From: Halothece sp. PCC 7418
GTDB lineage: Bacteria; Cyanobacteriota; Cyanobacteriia; Cyanobacteriales; Rubidibacteraceae
DNA length: 64,000 bases
NCBI RefSeq assembly: GCF_000317635.1
Contig: NC_019779.1
Location: 1,674,001 to 1,738,000, forward strand
Direction of reading: 5' to 3'
The notes beneath the pieces are model-generated. The model was not told where the DNA came from. It saw only the letters and a program-made list of their open reading frames with translations, and did no database searches. How positions within the stretch are numbered: position 1 is the first letter of the stretch; every line of letters starts with the position of its first letter. The translations under genes and the position numbers were made by a program. Of this stretch, positions 44,446 through 53,803 are shown in pieces.

Positions 44446-45741
44446 GTGGTGGAATCGCTTAAAATTGGTCTGTTAGGTTTGGGAACAGTGGGAACCGCCA
44501 CTGCTAGTATTTTACTGTCTCCAGAATCCCGTCATCCCCTACTCAAATCAATTGAAATTGCTAAAGTTGGCGTAAAAACAGTTGATAAACGTCGGGGGGT
44601 TGACTTTCCAGAGGGAGTGCTAACAACTGATTTAGAAGGTATTATCAGCGACCCCGAGATTGATATTGTTGTGGAATTGATGGGAGGATTAGAACCGGCG
44701 CGATCGCTGATCCTCAAAGCCATTACAAATGGTAAACATATTGTTACCGCCAACAAAGCCGTGATTTCTCGCTACGGAGAAGAAATTTATCGCGCTGCAG
44801 ACACTAAAGGGGTCTATGTTCTCATTGAAGCAGCGGTTGGGGGCGGAATTCCCGTAATTCGTCCCTTACAACAAGCCCTCAGTGTCAACCAGATTCAAAG
44901 CATTTTAGGGATTATTAACGGTACAACCAACTTCATTCTCACGAAAATGACAGCAGAAGGAAGTGATTTTGCTGATGTTCTCACAGAAGCGCAAGAATTG
45001 GGTTATGCAGAAGCGGATCCCAGTGCGGATGTAGATGGCTATGATGCTGCGGATAAAATTACCATTCTTGCAACGTTAGCCTTTGGTCAACAGGTCAATT
45101 TAGATCAGGTTTCTTGTGAAGGGATTCGCCAAGTGAGTGCGGTGGATATCCAATATGCTAAACAGTTAGGCTTTGAAATTAAACTCCTCGCGATCGCGCA
45201 ACAAGAAGAAAAAGGCTTACAAGTCAGAGTTCATCCCACTCTTGTTCCCAAAAGTCACCCGCTAGCGAGTATTGATGGGGTCAACAACGCCGTTTTACTG
45301 GAAGGAGATCCCATCGGACAAGTGATGTTCTATGGTCCAGGTGCAGGCGGTGGCGCAACTGCAAGCGCCGTGGTGTCTGATGTTTTAAACATTGCTGCAA
45401 TGCTGACAACCAACGGTAGCGTCAATCCTCTGATGAAAATTCCTCAACATCCCAGCAGCGAACTGGTTTCTATTGCAGAATTAGTGACTCGTTTTTATGC
45501 TCGTATTATCTGCGTGGATCGACCTGGTGTGATTGGTAATTTGGGAACCTGCTTTGGCAAAAATGATGTCAGTTTAGAATCAATTGTTCAAATTGACTTT
45601 CAAAATGGTATGGCGGAAATTGTAGTTGTCACTCATAACGTGAAGGAAGAAAACTTCCGTCAGGCTCTAGCACAAATTCCGCAATTAGAAGCCATTGATC
45701 AAATTGAAATTCCCAGTGTTTTAAGAGTTTTAAGAGAGTAA
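44446..45741 (+). CDS. hom: homoserine dehydrogenase
   Basis: 431 residues. NAD(P) domain: IGLLGLGTVGTATASIL. Then VVELMGGLEPA, HIVTANKAVIS, the catalytic-domain signature GGGIPVIRPLQQAL, INGTTNFILTKM, LGYAEADPSADVDGYDAADK, and a C-terminal ACT domain (RIICVDRPGVIGNLGTCFG) for feedback control. It reduces aspartate semialdehyde to homoserine for Thr, Met and Ile. The start is GTG 44446. The 3' end overlaps the convergent CyRepA1 gene by 12 bases. Confidence 0.96.
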   Translation: MVESLKIGLLGLGTVGTATASILLSPESRHPLLKSIEIAKVGVKTVDKRRGVDFPEGVLTTDLEGIISDPEIDIVVELMGGLEPARSLILKAITNGKHIVTANKAVISRYGEEIYRAADTKGVYVLIEAAVGGGIPVIRPLQQALSVNQIQSILGIINGTTNFILTKMTAEGSDFADVLTEAQELGYAEADPSADVDGYDAADKITILATLAFGQQVNLDQVSCEGIRQVSAVDIQYAKQLGFEIKLLAIAQQEEKGLQVRVHPTLVPKSHPLASIDGVNNAVLLEGDPIGQVMFYGPGAGGGATASAVVSDVLNIAAMLTTNGSVNPLMKIPQHPSSELVSIAELVTRFYARIICVDRPGVIGNLGTCFGKNDVSLESIVQIDFQNGMAEIVVVTHNVKEENFRQALAQIPQLEAIDQIEIPSVLRVLRE

Positions 45742-48696
45742 TTCTAGTTCACTAAAAGCCCAAAAGCGACGCTCTAAACACTCTAAAATCGCCAGCCGAT
45801 CGCGCTCATACCAGAGGCTAGAATTAATCTGATAACGCCCGTTTTTTCGCATCAATTTCACGCCAATTAGATGCAGCAATTGACGGAATAACGAAATCGG
45901 TTTCTGGTCATCTGTGTTTAAATTGAGCTTGCGATCAATCCCCAAAGCATGAGTTTTTTCGGATAACTGTTTGAGATCAAGAGACTGATTCGTCCAAGTT
46001 TTTTCTAAGTCTAGAAATTGCGGTAAATTGAGACTAATGAGTCCTTGAATTATTGACCATTGCTGGTGCATTTCGCGGATCAAATTTTGTTCCATGGCGG
46101 AATACCAAACAGACCGGATCATCTGTTGAGCAATGTCGGGATGATGAATGAGCCAAAATCGTTCTTGTTTCGCAATAAAAGCGCGATCGTCGTATAAAAC
46201 TCGCTTGATAAATTGGGGACTCCAAACTGATTTTTTCTCAATACCAGGCAGTTGTTTTCTTAACAGCTTGTGCATCATTTTCGCTTGTTGGTTATTGTCA
46301 CTCCTTCCCCAATAAATCGCTTCTGCATTGGTAAATTTGACAGTTTCTTTTGCTGTTTTTTCTTGTTGTTTCGCAGCAGGACAACTGTCTAGGGTAACTA
46401 ACTCCACCTGCTGACCCTGATGAATCAAAGCCTGATAAAGACAGTCCCACAAATGAGATTGTTCATAACCTTGAATCGCTTTCAAAACACAAAAAGTTTG
46501 ATAATGACTGTCTTCCGTTACTATCCTTACATCTTGGATAAACTGTTCAACAACGGCTTTGGTTTCTTTCCCTTCTAATAAGGTATTTCCCGTTTGCACA
46601 ATCAAGGCTTGCATAGCTTCCATTAACGATTCTGGAAACTGAAAACTGGGGGACTGATTTTTAACTTGTCCGTAACGAGAACACCACAACCAACGGGTTA
46701 ATTTCGGATCGCGCACCCGACTCATCATTTGTAATTGAGCATTGGTTTGTAAAATCCCAAAAAAGAGACAAAACTGATCGGTAAAATAATCTCGGATACT
46801 AATATCAACCCCAGCTTCTGCTGCGGGGGTATAAATCAGATAGTCGGGACAAACCATTTCAATATAACAATTCGGATCTTTCAGAAAAGTTTGAATTTCC
46901 TCATTAGCAATGGTTTTAGAATCAATCCGCAGTCCTTGTTTTCCTGTTTGCGATAATAATTGATCTAGGGCTTCTGCTTCCAGTTGGCTATCCGTACAAA
47001 CAACGGGTTTAGCAGAAACTTCTGATAATTGTTCAAGTAATGGAGAGCGATCGCTGCTTTTTCCTTTTCCGTTTTCATCGCGACTTTCTTGGAGAATTTT
47101 TACGGTAAACGGTTCACTTTGATAACGATTTTCGACCTTCACTAAGGGACGCGCTTTCCCTGCTAAAGTATGGAGATAATCCACACACCAATCCGTTAGC
47201 ATTCCATCTAAACAAAAAACTCGTTTTGCTTGCTGTAGGGCTTGAGAAAACCGTTGAATAATTTCCTCTCGTTTCTGTTTCAACGTTTCTCCCATTAACA
47301 AATGCGTCACCACAGCAATCGCTTCGTCAATGATGATATTTTTCCCCGCAAAGTCTTCTGGAGAAAAATGATGCAAACTATCCACACATAACGCCAGTTG
47401 TGAACTGGGAACTGAAATTAAATCAAACGCTTGTTCGGTTTGTAAATGAATAAAGCCCCAGCGTTGACAAGATTGCAGCAGTAAAGAATTACGATGTCCT
47501 AAGGCTAGCCATCCTTCCTCTCGCAACTCAGAAATCACCTTACTCAGCCAAGTGGTTTTCCCACTCCCTAAACTGGATTTAACCGCAAGAATGGTTCCTT
47601 TCTCTGGCGTTTCCCAGTCAAAATATTCTTGATTAATAATGTGGGTTGATTGATAGGTTTGATGTTGTCGAGAAGAATTTTTCGTTTCCAGTCCCGCTTC
47701 TGCTGCTAACTCCTCCACTAAGGAACGAAAGACTTTTCCTCTGGGTGTTCCATTTCCTCCCTGTAAAAAATGTCGATATTGAACCGCACCGCCTCCCACT
47801 TCACAGCCAAAACAATACCACTCTCCTGTATTCGGATTTAAACTAAACGCTGTCCCACTTTGGGATTGATGACGGGGACAATACCCGCGCCAGGTTTCCC
47901 CAAATTCCTGAAACTGGTGTCCCGACCAATTGTAAATTTGTTCAATACTGAGACGCTGCGTGGCTTCTTGCAGTCGAAAACTCAACTCATGATTCCCCTT
48001 AACCTCACTGGGGAATGGACGTATCCCAGATGTCATGACATGATGACTTTTTTGAGCTTGGGGTTGAGTCTGGCGGATGAGAAAATCACAAAGCCAAGTT
48101 GGCGCGATCGCGACCGCTTTTGCTTCTGGTGCAACTAGCCAGCGATAATGACCTGTTTCCCGATGAAATGAGGGGGGAAGAACGGATTGATGCTGATTAT
48201 AGCGAAATTCGAGTAATTCTCCTGCACGGGTCGTAAAATTCTCCCACTGGGTAACAGTTTTCCGACGAAACAACTGCAACTTCTCTTGCTCGGAAGCGGG
48301 AACTTGATATAGCAGTTGACGGCGACCCGATTTTCCTGATGTCCAAGAGACGGTTTCGGGAAGTGGCGTTTCCGCAAGATTCGTTAATAATTCTTCCGCA
48401 CTACTCCCATCTACATCAACAGCGAGTAACCCCCCAGAGACATCCCCCAAACGTAACCCATAACCCGAACAAAACGCATGATAAGGTTGACCCGTGCGTT
48501 TACTGATTCGTTTTTCTCCCCGCTTCAGGAGATCAGCAATTTGGTAATGAGGAATAAAGGCTTCATTTTGCCATCCGTCTCGATAAGGGCGTTTTTCCCA
48601 CAAGGGTGTTAAACTCCAGTGAGACGGTAAAACCGCAAGGGCTTCCACGAGTTGTTCAGCATTAGGAACGGGTTGAAACGGAGTCCAATCAAGCAT
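45730..48696 (-). CDS. plasmid-type replication protein (CyRepA1 family, primase-helicase-like)
   Basis: 988 residues. Residues 40-205 form a prim-pol-like domain with Asp94/Asp96 in LLAVDVDGSS and the downstream SGKSGRRQLLY. Residues 265-312 are a CHC2-type zinc finger (Cys273, His276, Cys295, Cys298). A P-loop ATPase/helicase follows: SSLGSGKTTW (378-382), IIIDEAI (DEA at 457-459) and YTPAAEAGVDI. This order matches the CyRepA1 initiator, of which Slr7037 on Synechocystis plasmid pSYSA is the known case. Here it lies between hom and cca, that is, in chromosomal surroundings. The 3' end overlaps hom. The reading frame is intact. Confidence 0.8.
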   Translation of the reverse strand: MLDWTPFQPVPNAEQLVEALAVLPSHWSLTPLWEKRPYRDGWQNEAFIPHYQIADLLKRGEKRISKRTGQPYHAFCSGYGLRLGDVSGGLLAVDVDGSSAEELLTNLAETPLPETVSWTSGKSGRRQLLYQVPASEQEKLQLFRRKTVTQWENFTTRAGELLEFRYNQHQSVLPPSFHRETGHYRWLVAPEAKAVAIAPTWLCDFLIRQTQPQAQKSHHVMTSGIRPFPSEVKGNHELSFRLQEATQRLSIEQIYNWSGHQFQEFGETWRGYCPRHQSQSGTAFSLNPNTGEWYCFGCEVGGGAVQYRHFLQGGNGTPRGKVFRSLVEELAAEAGLETKNSSRQHQTYQSTHIINQEYFDWETPEKGTILAVKSSLGSGKTTWLSKVISELREEGWLALGHRNSLLLQSCQRWGFIHLQTEQAFDLISVPSSQLALCVDSLHHFSPEDFAGKNIIIDEAIAVVTHLLMGETLKQKREEIIQRFSQALQQAKRVFCLDGMLTDWCVDYLHTLAGKARPLVKVENRYQSEPFTVKILQESRDENGKGKSSDRSPLLEQLSEVSAKPVVCTDSQLEAEALDQLLSQTGKQGLRIDSKTIANEEIQTFLKDPNCYIEMVCPDYLIYTPAAEAGVDISIRDYFTDQFCLFFGILQTNAQLQMMSRVRDPKLTRWLWCSRYGQVKNQSPSFQFPESLMEAMQALIVQTGNTLLEGKETKAVVEQFIQDVRIVTEDSHYQTFCVLKAIQGYEQSHLWDCLYQALIHQGQQVELVTLDSCPAAKQQEKTAKETVKFTNAEAIYWGRSDNNQQAKMMHKLLRKQLPGIEKKSVWSPQFIKRVLYDDRAFIAKQERFWLIHHPDIAQQMIRSVWYSAMEQNLIREMHQQWSIIQGLISLNLPQFLDLEKTWTNQSLDLKQLSEKTHALGIDRKLNLNTDDQKPISLFRQLLHLIGVKLMRKNGRYQINSSLWYERDRLAILECLERRFWAFSELELLS

Positions 48697-48797
48697 TGGG
48701 AAAAGTAGATCGTCACGACAGTATCCAACAGGAGACTAACTACTATAGCGAATCCTGATGTTAGAGTGCTAGGGAAAAGGCAACAAGAAATTTTCCC

Positions 48798-50045
48798 TCA
48801 CCCACACTCTTGTTCAAGCCAAGATTGGGCTAAGGCTATAGCTTCCCGTGGGGTTTTGATTTTCCCTTCAATGACAGCAATTTGTAGTTCTGTGAGAAGT
48901 TCCCCAATTTGAGGAGAGGGGGATAGATCAAGCGATCGCAGCAAGTCTTTTCCTGTTACCAAAGGCTGCGGATACGCCACTGGGTCATTTGAGTTTAAAT
49001 AGCGTTCAATGAGTGGTTGAACAGACTCAAGGCTTAACCCTTTCGCGATCGCAGTTAAAAGCACAACTGGAAACACTTTTCCCGCATCTTGGAAGAAAAA
49101 ATATTGATCGCGCAGTGTCATTTCTGCAATGTTTTCTTCTAAGAGACGAGGAAGGAGATTTAAAGTATTCGTAACCGTCCGAATTTCCGCGCGAGAGTAT
49201 TTCAAAGCCATCAGTTGGGCTTCTGCTTCTTCTGGAGAGGAGGAGACGAAACAGGCTAATTTTGCAAGGGCTTGTAACGAGTCTGATTCCCCACCGACAT
49301 TATTGTCCCAAGTGGGGGGAAGGGAGGGAAACTGTTGGCTTAAGATTTCCTTGGCGGTATCGATTTGTTGGACTTTTTCTACACTTTCTTGAGTTAGATT
49401 CGGAAACCAAGGGGAAAGGACACCATCTTCCCAGGCTTGCTGTAAATAAAAACTCCCCTGAGATGTCGCGAGAAGATAAGAGAGTTCGGTTTGAATGCGT
49501 TCGGCTGCCACTGCTTGTAAACAGGGTGCAATCTCGCGGATGCTTTCACGGGTGCTTTCATCAATGGTAAAGGTCAGTTGACCCGCTTGTCGATAGGCGC
49601 GGAGTAAGCGTAGGGGATCATCTCGCAAGTTTTGCGGTGAAACCATTTTGATCACTCTGGCTTCTAAATCTTGTTTTCCCTGTAGCGGATCGATTAAGGT
49701 TTGCGATTGAAGATGATGCGCGATCGCGTTGATGGTAAAGTCTCGACGGTGTAAGTCTTGTTCTAAACTTTCCCCTTCAATTCTGGCAAAATCAACCGTT
49801 CCCTCTGCAAAGACAATTCTTGCCATATCTCGTTCTGCATCCAAGACCACAAACCCCGCCTGACAACGGTTTGCGATTTCACGCGCCAGTTCCACCGCCT
49901 GATCTTCTAGAATTAAATCAAAATCAAATGGGTCTCGTTGTCGATTTAATAGCGCGTCCCGAACTGTTCCCCCCACTAAACACGCATCCGCAGGAAGCCA
50001 CGCTTGAGGAAATGGTAACTTTAAATGTGATAAGCGATCATTCAT
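48798..50045 (-). CDS. cca: CCA tRNA nucleotidyltransferase
   Basis: 415 residues from ATG 50045 (a GTG ten codons upstream is less likely). Class II nucleotidyltransferase head: CLVGGTVRDALLNRQRDPFD, FDLILEDQ (metal Asp pair), then RRDFTINAIAHHL, DPLRLLRAYRQA and RIQTELSYLL, with a C-terminal helical part. It adds or repairs the CCA end of tRNAs. None of the tRNA genes in this window encodes CCA, so the enzyme is needed. Some cyanobacteria split CC- and A-adding functions; this copy alone cannot tell. Confidence 0.92.
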   Translation of the reverse strand: MNDRLSHLKLPFPQAWLPADACLVGGTVRDALLNRQRDPFDFDLILEDQAVELAREIANRCQAGFVVLDAERDMARIVFAEGTVDFARIEGESLEQDLHRRDFTINAIAHHLQSQTLIDPLQGKQDLEARVIKMVSPQNLRDDPLRLLRAYRQAGQLTFTIDESTRESIREIAPCLQAVAAERIQTELSYLLATSQGSFYLQQAWEDGVLSPWFPNLTQESVEKVQQIDTAKEILSQQFPSLPPTWDNNVGGESDSLQALAKLACFVSSSPEEAEAQLMALKYSRAEIRTVTNTLNLLPRLLEENIAEMTLRDQYFFFQDAGKVFPVVLLTAIAKGLSLESVQPLIERYLNSNDPVAYPQPLVTGKDLLRSLDLSPSPQIGELLTELQIAVIEGKIKTPREAIALAQSWLEQECG

Positions 50046-50126
50046 AAAACTGTTAACAAAAAACGAATCACCCACTATTCCTAAGCTAAACTAGCACTAA
50101 AAGTAAGCAGGGTGAAAAAGCATACT

Positions 50127-50375
50127 ATGTGTATCTGTATTAACTGCCACTATGTCGATCGCTGCACGACTTATCATGCGGTAGAAACGCAGCACGAACA
50201 ACCTCACCTTACGGATAATCCTGATTTTGAACCCGTTGAACCCACGGTTAACGTTAACATTCGTCCCCAAGAAGACTACATTGAAGTGGAATGGGATGTT
50301 GTCGGTTGTGAAAGTTTCCTTGAAGAAGCGGGGAAATGGGCAAAATTACGTCCTGGTGAACCCGTTCCCACTTAA
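50127..50375 (+). CDS. ycf34: Ycf34 family protein
   Basis: 82 residues from ATG 50127: MCICINCHYVDRCTTYHAVE is the conserved Cys-rich head, followed by an acidic middle and WDVVGCESFLEEAGKW. Ycf34 is conserved in cyanobacteria and red-lineage plastids. The Synechocystis protein has been reported to bind an iron-sulfur cluster and to affect photosynthetic electron transport. Stand-alone gene, divergent from cca. Confidence 0.93.
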   Translation: MCICINCHYVDRCTTYHAVETQHEQPHLTDNPDFEPVEPTVNVNIRPQEDYIEVEWDVVGCESFLEEAGKWAKLRPGEPVPT

Positions 50376-50490
50376 GTTTCATTGAATCACTGATCAAGCG
50401 TTAAAGTTCCATCTTAAGCGATAGTCTTGTTGATTTTCGCAGGTAGTAGAATGGACATTTTAATGATTTTTTTGATCAGGATTGGGTGAA

Positions 50491-51426
50491 ATGGGAAATT
50501 TAAAATCGGCAACAATGTGGTGCGCGATCGCGTTTGTTTTACTCTGGAATTCTGGCTTTATCGGCGCAGAATACGGTTTACCCTCTGCAGGAACATTTAC
50601 GTTGTTATTCTGGCGATATCTAGTCTTAAGCCTGATCTTGTTCCTTTATCTCCAAGCAAGTCAACGTTTCTTCATTCCCGATCGCGCAACTGTTTTTCAC
50701 ACCGCATTAGTCGGCATTTTAGCCCATGGCGTTTGGCTGAGTTGTGTCCTCCTCGCTTTAGAACAAAATGTCCCCGCAGGAATTGTCGCGCTGGTGGTTG
50801 CCCTACAACCCCTTGTCACTGGGGCTTTCTCGGGAATTGTCGTTGGGGAACGGGTTAATTTTTGGCAGTGGTTGGGCTTAACCATTGGCTTTCTTGGGGT
50901 CGCGATCGCGGTGGGAACTCGAATCCAACTCAATAATGATGCTTCAACAATCGGTTATTTCCTGCCCTTTGGTTCTGTGATTGCCATTACGATTGCCAGC
51001 CTTTTACAACGCCGAAAAGAAATTTCACCAGAAGATCACACTCCCCTCACCGTGAGCCAAACCTTATTTTATCAAAGTCTTGCCACAAGTTTAATCCTAT
51101 TTTTCCCCGCGATCGGGGTCGAGAAATTAACGATACAATGGAATCTGCCCTTCGTGGCAACTTTAAGCTGGCTGATTCTTGGAGTTTCCCTTGGTGCTTA
51201 CGGTTTAATGTGGAAACTTCTTTCTGAGTTAGATGCCACACGAGTCGCGAGTTTATTTTATCTCGGTCCACCCGTTACCATGGGGATGGCTTGGCTTGCC
51301 TTTGGCGATATTCCACAACTCACGGATGTCATTGGTTTAGGAGTCGTGATTGTGGGCGTTTTCTTCGTACAACTGTCTAACAAGATTCGTTTGCAGAAGA
51401 AAATCAAGAGACAACAGAGAGATTAG
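50491..51426 (+). CDS. EamA/DMT-family transporter
   Basis: 311 residues, ten predicted spans in two EamA halves: ATMWCAIAFVLLWNSGFIGA, FWRYLVLSLILFLYLQ, VALVVALQPLVTGAFSGIVV, GLTIGFLGVAIAVGTRI, and in the second half GAYGLMWKLLSELDAT and LGPPVTMGMAWLAFGDIPQ. RhaT/YdcZ-type metabolite exporter; the substrate is unknown. The ATG at 50491 is chosen over TTG 50482. The stop shares TTAG with the convergent MBL gene. Confidence 0.88.
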   Translation: MGNLKSATMWCAIAFVLLWNSGFIGAEYGLPSAGTFTLLFWRYLVLSLILFLYLQASQRFFIPDRATVFHTALVGILAHGVWLSCVLLALEQNVPAGIVALVVALQPLVTGAFSGIVVGERVNFWQWLGLTIGFLGVAIAVGTRIQLNNDASTIGYFLPFGSVIAITIASLLQRRKEISPEDHTPLTVSQTLFYQSLATSLILFFPAIGVEKLTIQWNLPFVATLSWLILGVSLGAYGLMWKLLSELDATRVASLFYLGPPVTMGMAWLAFGDIPQLTDVIGLGVVIVGVFFVQLSNKIRLQKKIKRQQRD

Positions 51427-52103
51427 AAGCTGTTTTCATTTAATTTTTGATACCCATCCTCAACAACCCCTTTTCCACGGAGAAAGCCTGTATTTGCCCC
51501 AGGACAAATATAGTTTAAAGTTTCAGAGGAAAATCGCGCTTGGAGTTTCTCAACATTTCTTAACTGTCTGCGCCAATGAAACGTTTTACGACTCACAATC
51601 GGGGTTAAATTTCCTTGCGGGTCAATTAACAAATGACGACCCGAAAATAAAACGCCACCGTGAAAAGGAACATAGAGACAAGAAGAGCCTGGAGAATAAC
51701 CGCACGTCCACATTCCTGTTGCATCCCCAAGGTTAATTTCTTCTGCAAAAGAAGTTACTTTCACTTCGGGAAGCAAGTAGGCTTCCTGTTCTTGAACCAT
51801 CACCTCACAGTCTAGATCAGATTGGAGTTGACGAACTCGACTCATCCCATCACGATGGGTCAGAAATAGCCAACGGACTCCACCCTGCTGCTGCAAAAAT
51901 TCCTTAAAAACAGATTGTTGCGGGTCATTCCACACTGGACAATCCACTAAGATATTACCTTCATTGCCTAGAATGAAATAAGAGGTTCCCCCTAAAGTCT
52001 CTCGATTTGGAGGAAAGGCATAAATTCCTGTTAAGATTTCACGGGGAGGCTTTGGGGAGGTCGTCGTTACAGAAGACGAATTGTTGTTTGTATCAGCACA
52101 CAT
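51423..52103 (-). CDS. MBL-fold protein with degenerate active site
   Basis: 226 residues. YFILGNEGNILVDCP and LFLTHRDGMSRVRQLQ show the metallo-beta-lactamase fold, but the zinc motif HxHxDH is reduced to HRDGMSR. The distal GYSPGSSCLYVPF and LFSGRHLLID segments keep the fold, with SPGSSC in place of PGHTPG. Hydrolytic zinc chemistry is unlikely. Related cyanobacterial and plastid proteins are ferredoxin-like MBL proteins of unknown function. The first 22 residues are Ser/Thr-rich and disordered. Confidence 0.8.
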   Translation of the reverse strand: MCADTNNNSSSVTTTSPKPPREILTGIYAFPPNRETLGGTSYFILGNEGNILVDCPVWNDPQQSVFKEFLQQQGGVRWLFLTHRDGMSRVRQLQSDLDCEVMVQEQEAYLLPEVKVTSFAEEINLGDATGMWTCGYSPGSSCLYVPFHGGVLFSGRHLLIDPQGNLTPIVSRKTFHWRRQLRNVEKLQARFSSETLNYICPGANTGFLRGKGVVEDGYQKLNENSF

Positions 52104-52260
52104 GGGTCTAGAGTCTTGTCTGAGAAATCTGTGTCAGGATAGAAGCGGGACAACTAATGTAGCATAAACTCAGGAATTACGTCTTGTATTTTAGTAAAGT
52201 TTTCAATTTAATCATTTCTTTTTGACCGTTGGTCAATTTCGTCCATCAACTGAGTTCAAT

Positions 52261-53763
52261 ATGGATTTTTTCTTTATTTTATTACTATTAGCAGGAATTA
52301 CTTATCTTTTGGTGCGTCGGAGTGCCAGTGGCTTGACAACGACTCCCATTTGGTTATTATGGTTTGTTGTCATGATTCCTGCTTTTACCTGGAGTCTTTG
52401 GCTATTATTTATGGGGGAAGAAGCAGAAATTCCTGTTTTATTAATTTTAATTCCCTTTATTCTTTCTCCACTTTTATATTTTTGGCTGTTACAACGGGGA
52501 AGACAAGATCCCACCACAGCCAATTCTTCTGAGTCTGTTGAGAAAGAACCCCTCAAGGAAAAATTAAATGATATCTCTCTTGAAAAAGAAGATAACAACT
52601 CCCAATCAACTCGGATTTTAAGTCAATCGGAAGAAGAAAAATTAAAAACTTGTTTTCCTTGGGAGGTCTATTATTTACAAAATGTTGACTATGGGGGTCA
52701 AGCGGTTTTGTGTCGCGGAAAATTACGCACTGTTCCTGAAAAAGCCTATCAGAAAATTCAAACTAATGTCCAAAAGCAATTTGGGGATCGCTTTTTAATC
52801 TTATTCCAAGAAAGTTTTCAAGGCGAACCTTTTTTTGCACTCGTTCCCAACCCCAAAAAAGAAAAGAAAGAAACGACTCAAGATCAGGACTTAAATAAGC
52901 CTTGGCTGGCTCTAAGTTTAGCCGTGATTACTTTATTTACCACAACAATTATCGGCGCGAATTTAGCAGGTGTCTCTTCAGAAGAGTTTCAATCCAATCC
53001 GAGTTTATTGCGGGAAGGATTACCTTATGCTTTAACCTTAATGTGGATTTTAGGCTGTCATGAATTTAGCCATTATTGTGCTGCCATTTATTATAAAATT
53101 AAAGCAACGTTACCGTATTTTATTCCCGTTCCCTTCTTTTTAGGAACATTTGGGGCGTTTATTCAAATGCGGTCACCGATTCCTCATCGTCGGGCTTTAT
53201 TTGATGTCGCGATCGCGGGACCATTAGGCGGATTTATTATGACTGTTCCTCTCTTATTTTGGGGACTGTCTTTGTCCGAAATTGTTCCCCTTTCCGAAGA
53301 ATCGGCGTTACTCAATATTAATTCCCTCGACCCCCGTTCTTCCCTTTTAATGACAGTCTTTTGTAAAATAGCTTTAGGCAGTCAACTGGGAGCAGAATCT
53401 GCCATTGATTTACATCCGATCGCGATCGCGGGTTATATTGGTTTAATTGTAACTGCTTTAAACTTAATGCCAGTGGGACAACTTGACGGCGGACATATTG
53501 CACACGCCATTTATGGACAGCGAACTGCTGTTATTATTGGTCAAGTTTCTCGCTTATTAATGTTAATCCTCGCCTTAGTTGAACCCAGTTTTCTCATTTG
53601 GGCAATTATTTTATTTTTCATGCCAATTATAGATGAACCAGCCCTTAATGATGTAACAGAATTAGATGATATCCGTGACTTATTAGGCTTTTTAGCGTTA
53701 ACTTTGTTAGTAACAATCTTATTACCCCTTCCTGCAACTTTTACCGATTTACTCAATGTTTAA
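52261..53763 (+). CDS. site-2 protease family zinc metalloprotease (M50, EGY1-like)
   Basis: 500 residues from ATG 52261. Two short spans at the N-terminus are followed by an acidic linker, a soluble domain with VLCRGKLRTVPEKAYQKI (the GNLR-like motif of EGY proteins is GKLR here), then the membrane protease. The zinc site is HEFSH (about 267-271), with the third ligand in LMPVGQLDGGHIAHA (about 407). EGY proteins cleave membrane-bound substrates in chloroplasts and cyanobacteria; the targets here are unknown. Confidence 0.92.
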   Translation: MDFFFILLLLAGITYLLVRRSASGLTTTPIWLLWFVVMIPAFTWSLWLLFMGEEAEIPVLLILIPFILSPLLYFWLLQRGRQDPTTANSSESVEKEPLKEKLNDISLEKEDNNSQSTRILSQSEEEKLKTCFPWEVYYLQNVDYGGQAVLCRGKLRTVPEKAYQKIQTNVQKQFGDRFLILFQESFQGEPFFALVPNPKKEKKETTQDQDLNKPWLALSLAVITLFTTTIIGANLAGVSSEEFQSNPSLLREGLPYALTLMWILGCHEFSHYCAAIYYKIKATLPYFIPVPFFLGTFGAFIQMRSPIPHRRALFDVAIAGPLGGFIMTVPLLFWGLSLSEIVPLSEESALLNINSLDPRSSLLMTVFCKIALGSQLGAESAIDLHPIAIAGYIGLIVTALNLMPVGQLDGGHIAHAIYGQRTAVIIGQVSRLLMLILALVEPSFLIWAIILFFMPIIDEPALNDVTELDDIRDLLGFLALTLLVTILLPLPATFTDLLNV

Positions 53764-53780
53764 TTACAGAAGATTTTAAC

Positions 53781-53803
53781 CAATAACGAAGAACAAAGAA
53801 CAA
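53781..53803. repeat. AACAAAG-type heptad tract abutting the smpB start
   Basis: AATAACGAAGAACAAAGAACAA directly precedes the ATG. The unit is shared with the cores of the two MITEs. The same geometry (repeat ending at the start codon, no ribosome site) is seen before the photolyase gene. Confidence 0.6.

Noticed and set aside
48741-48775. Another TATAGC-ended MITE near the cca/CyRepA1 gap
   Set aside because: TATAGCG is present but the opposite end is only GTGCTAG within a very short distance; no convincing inverted ends.
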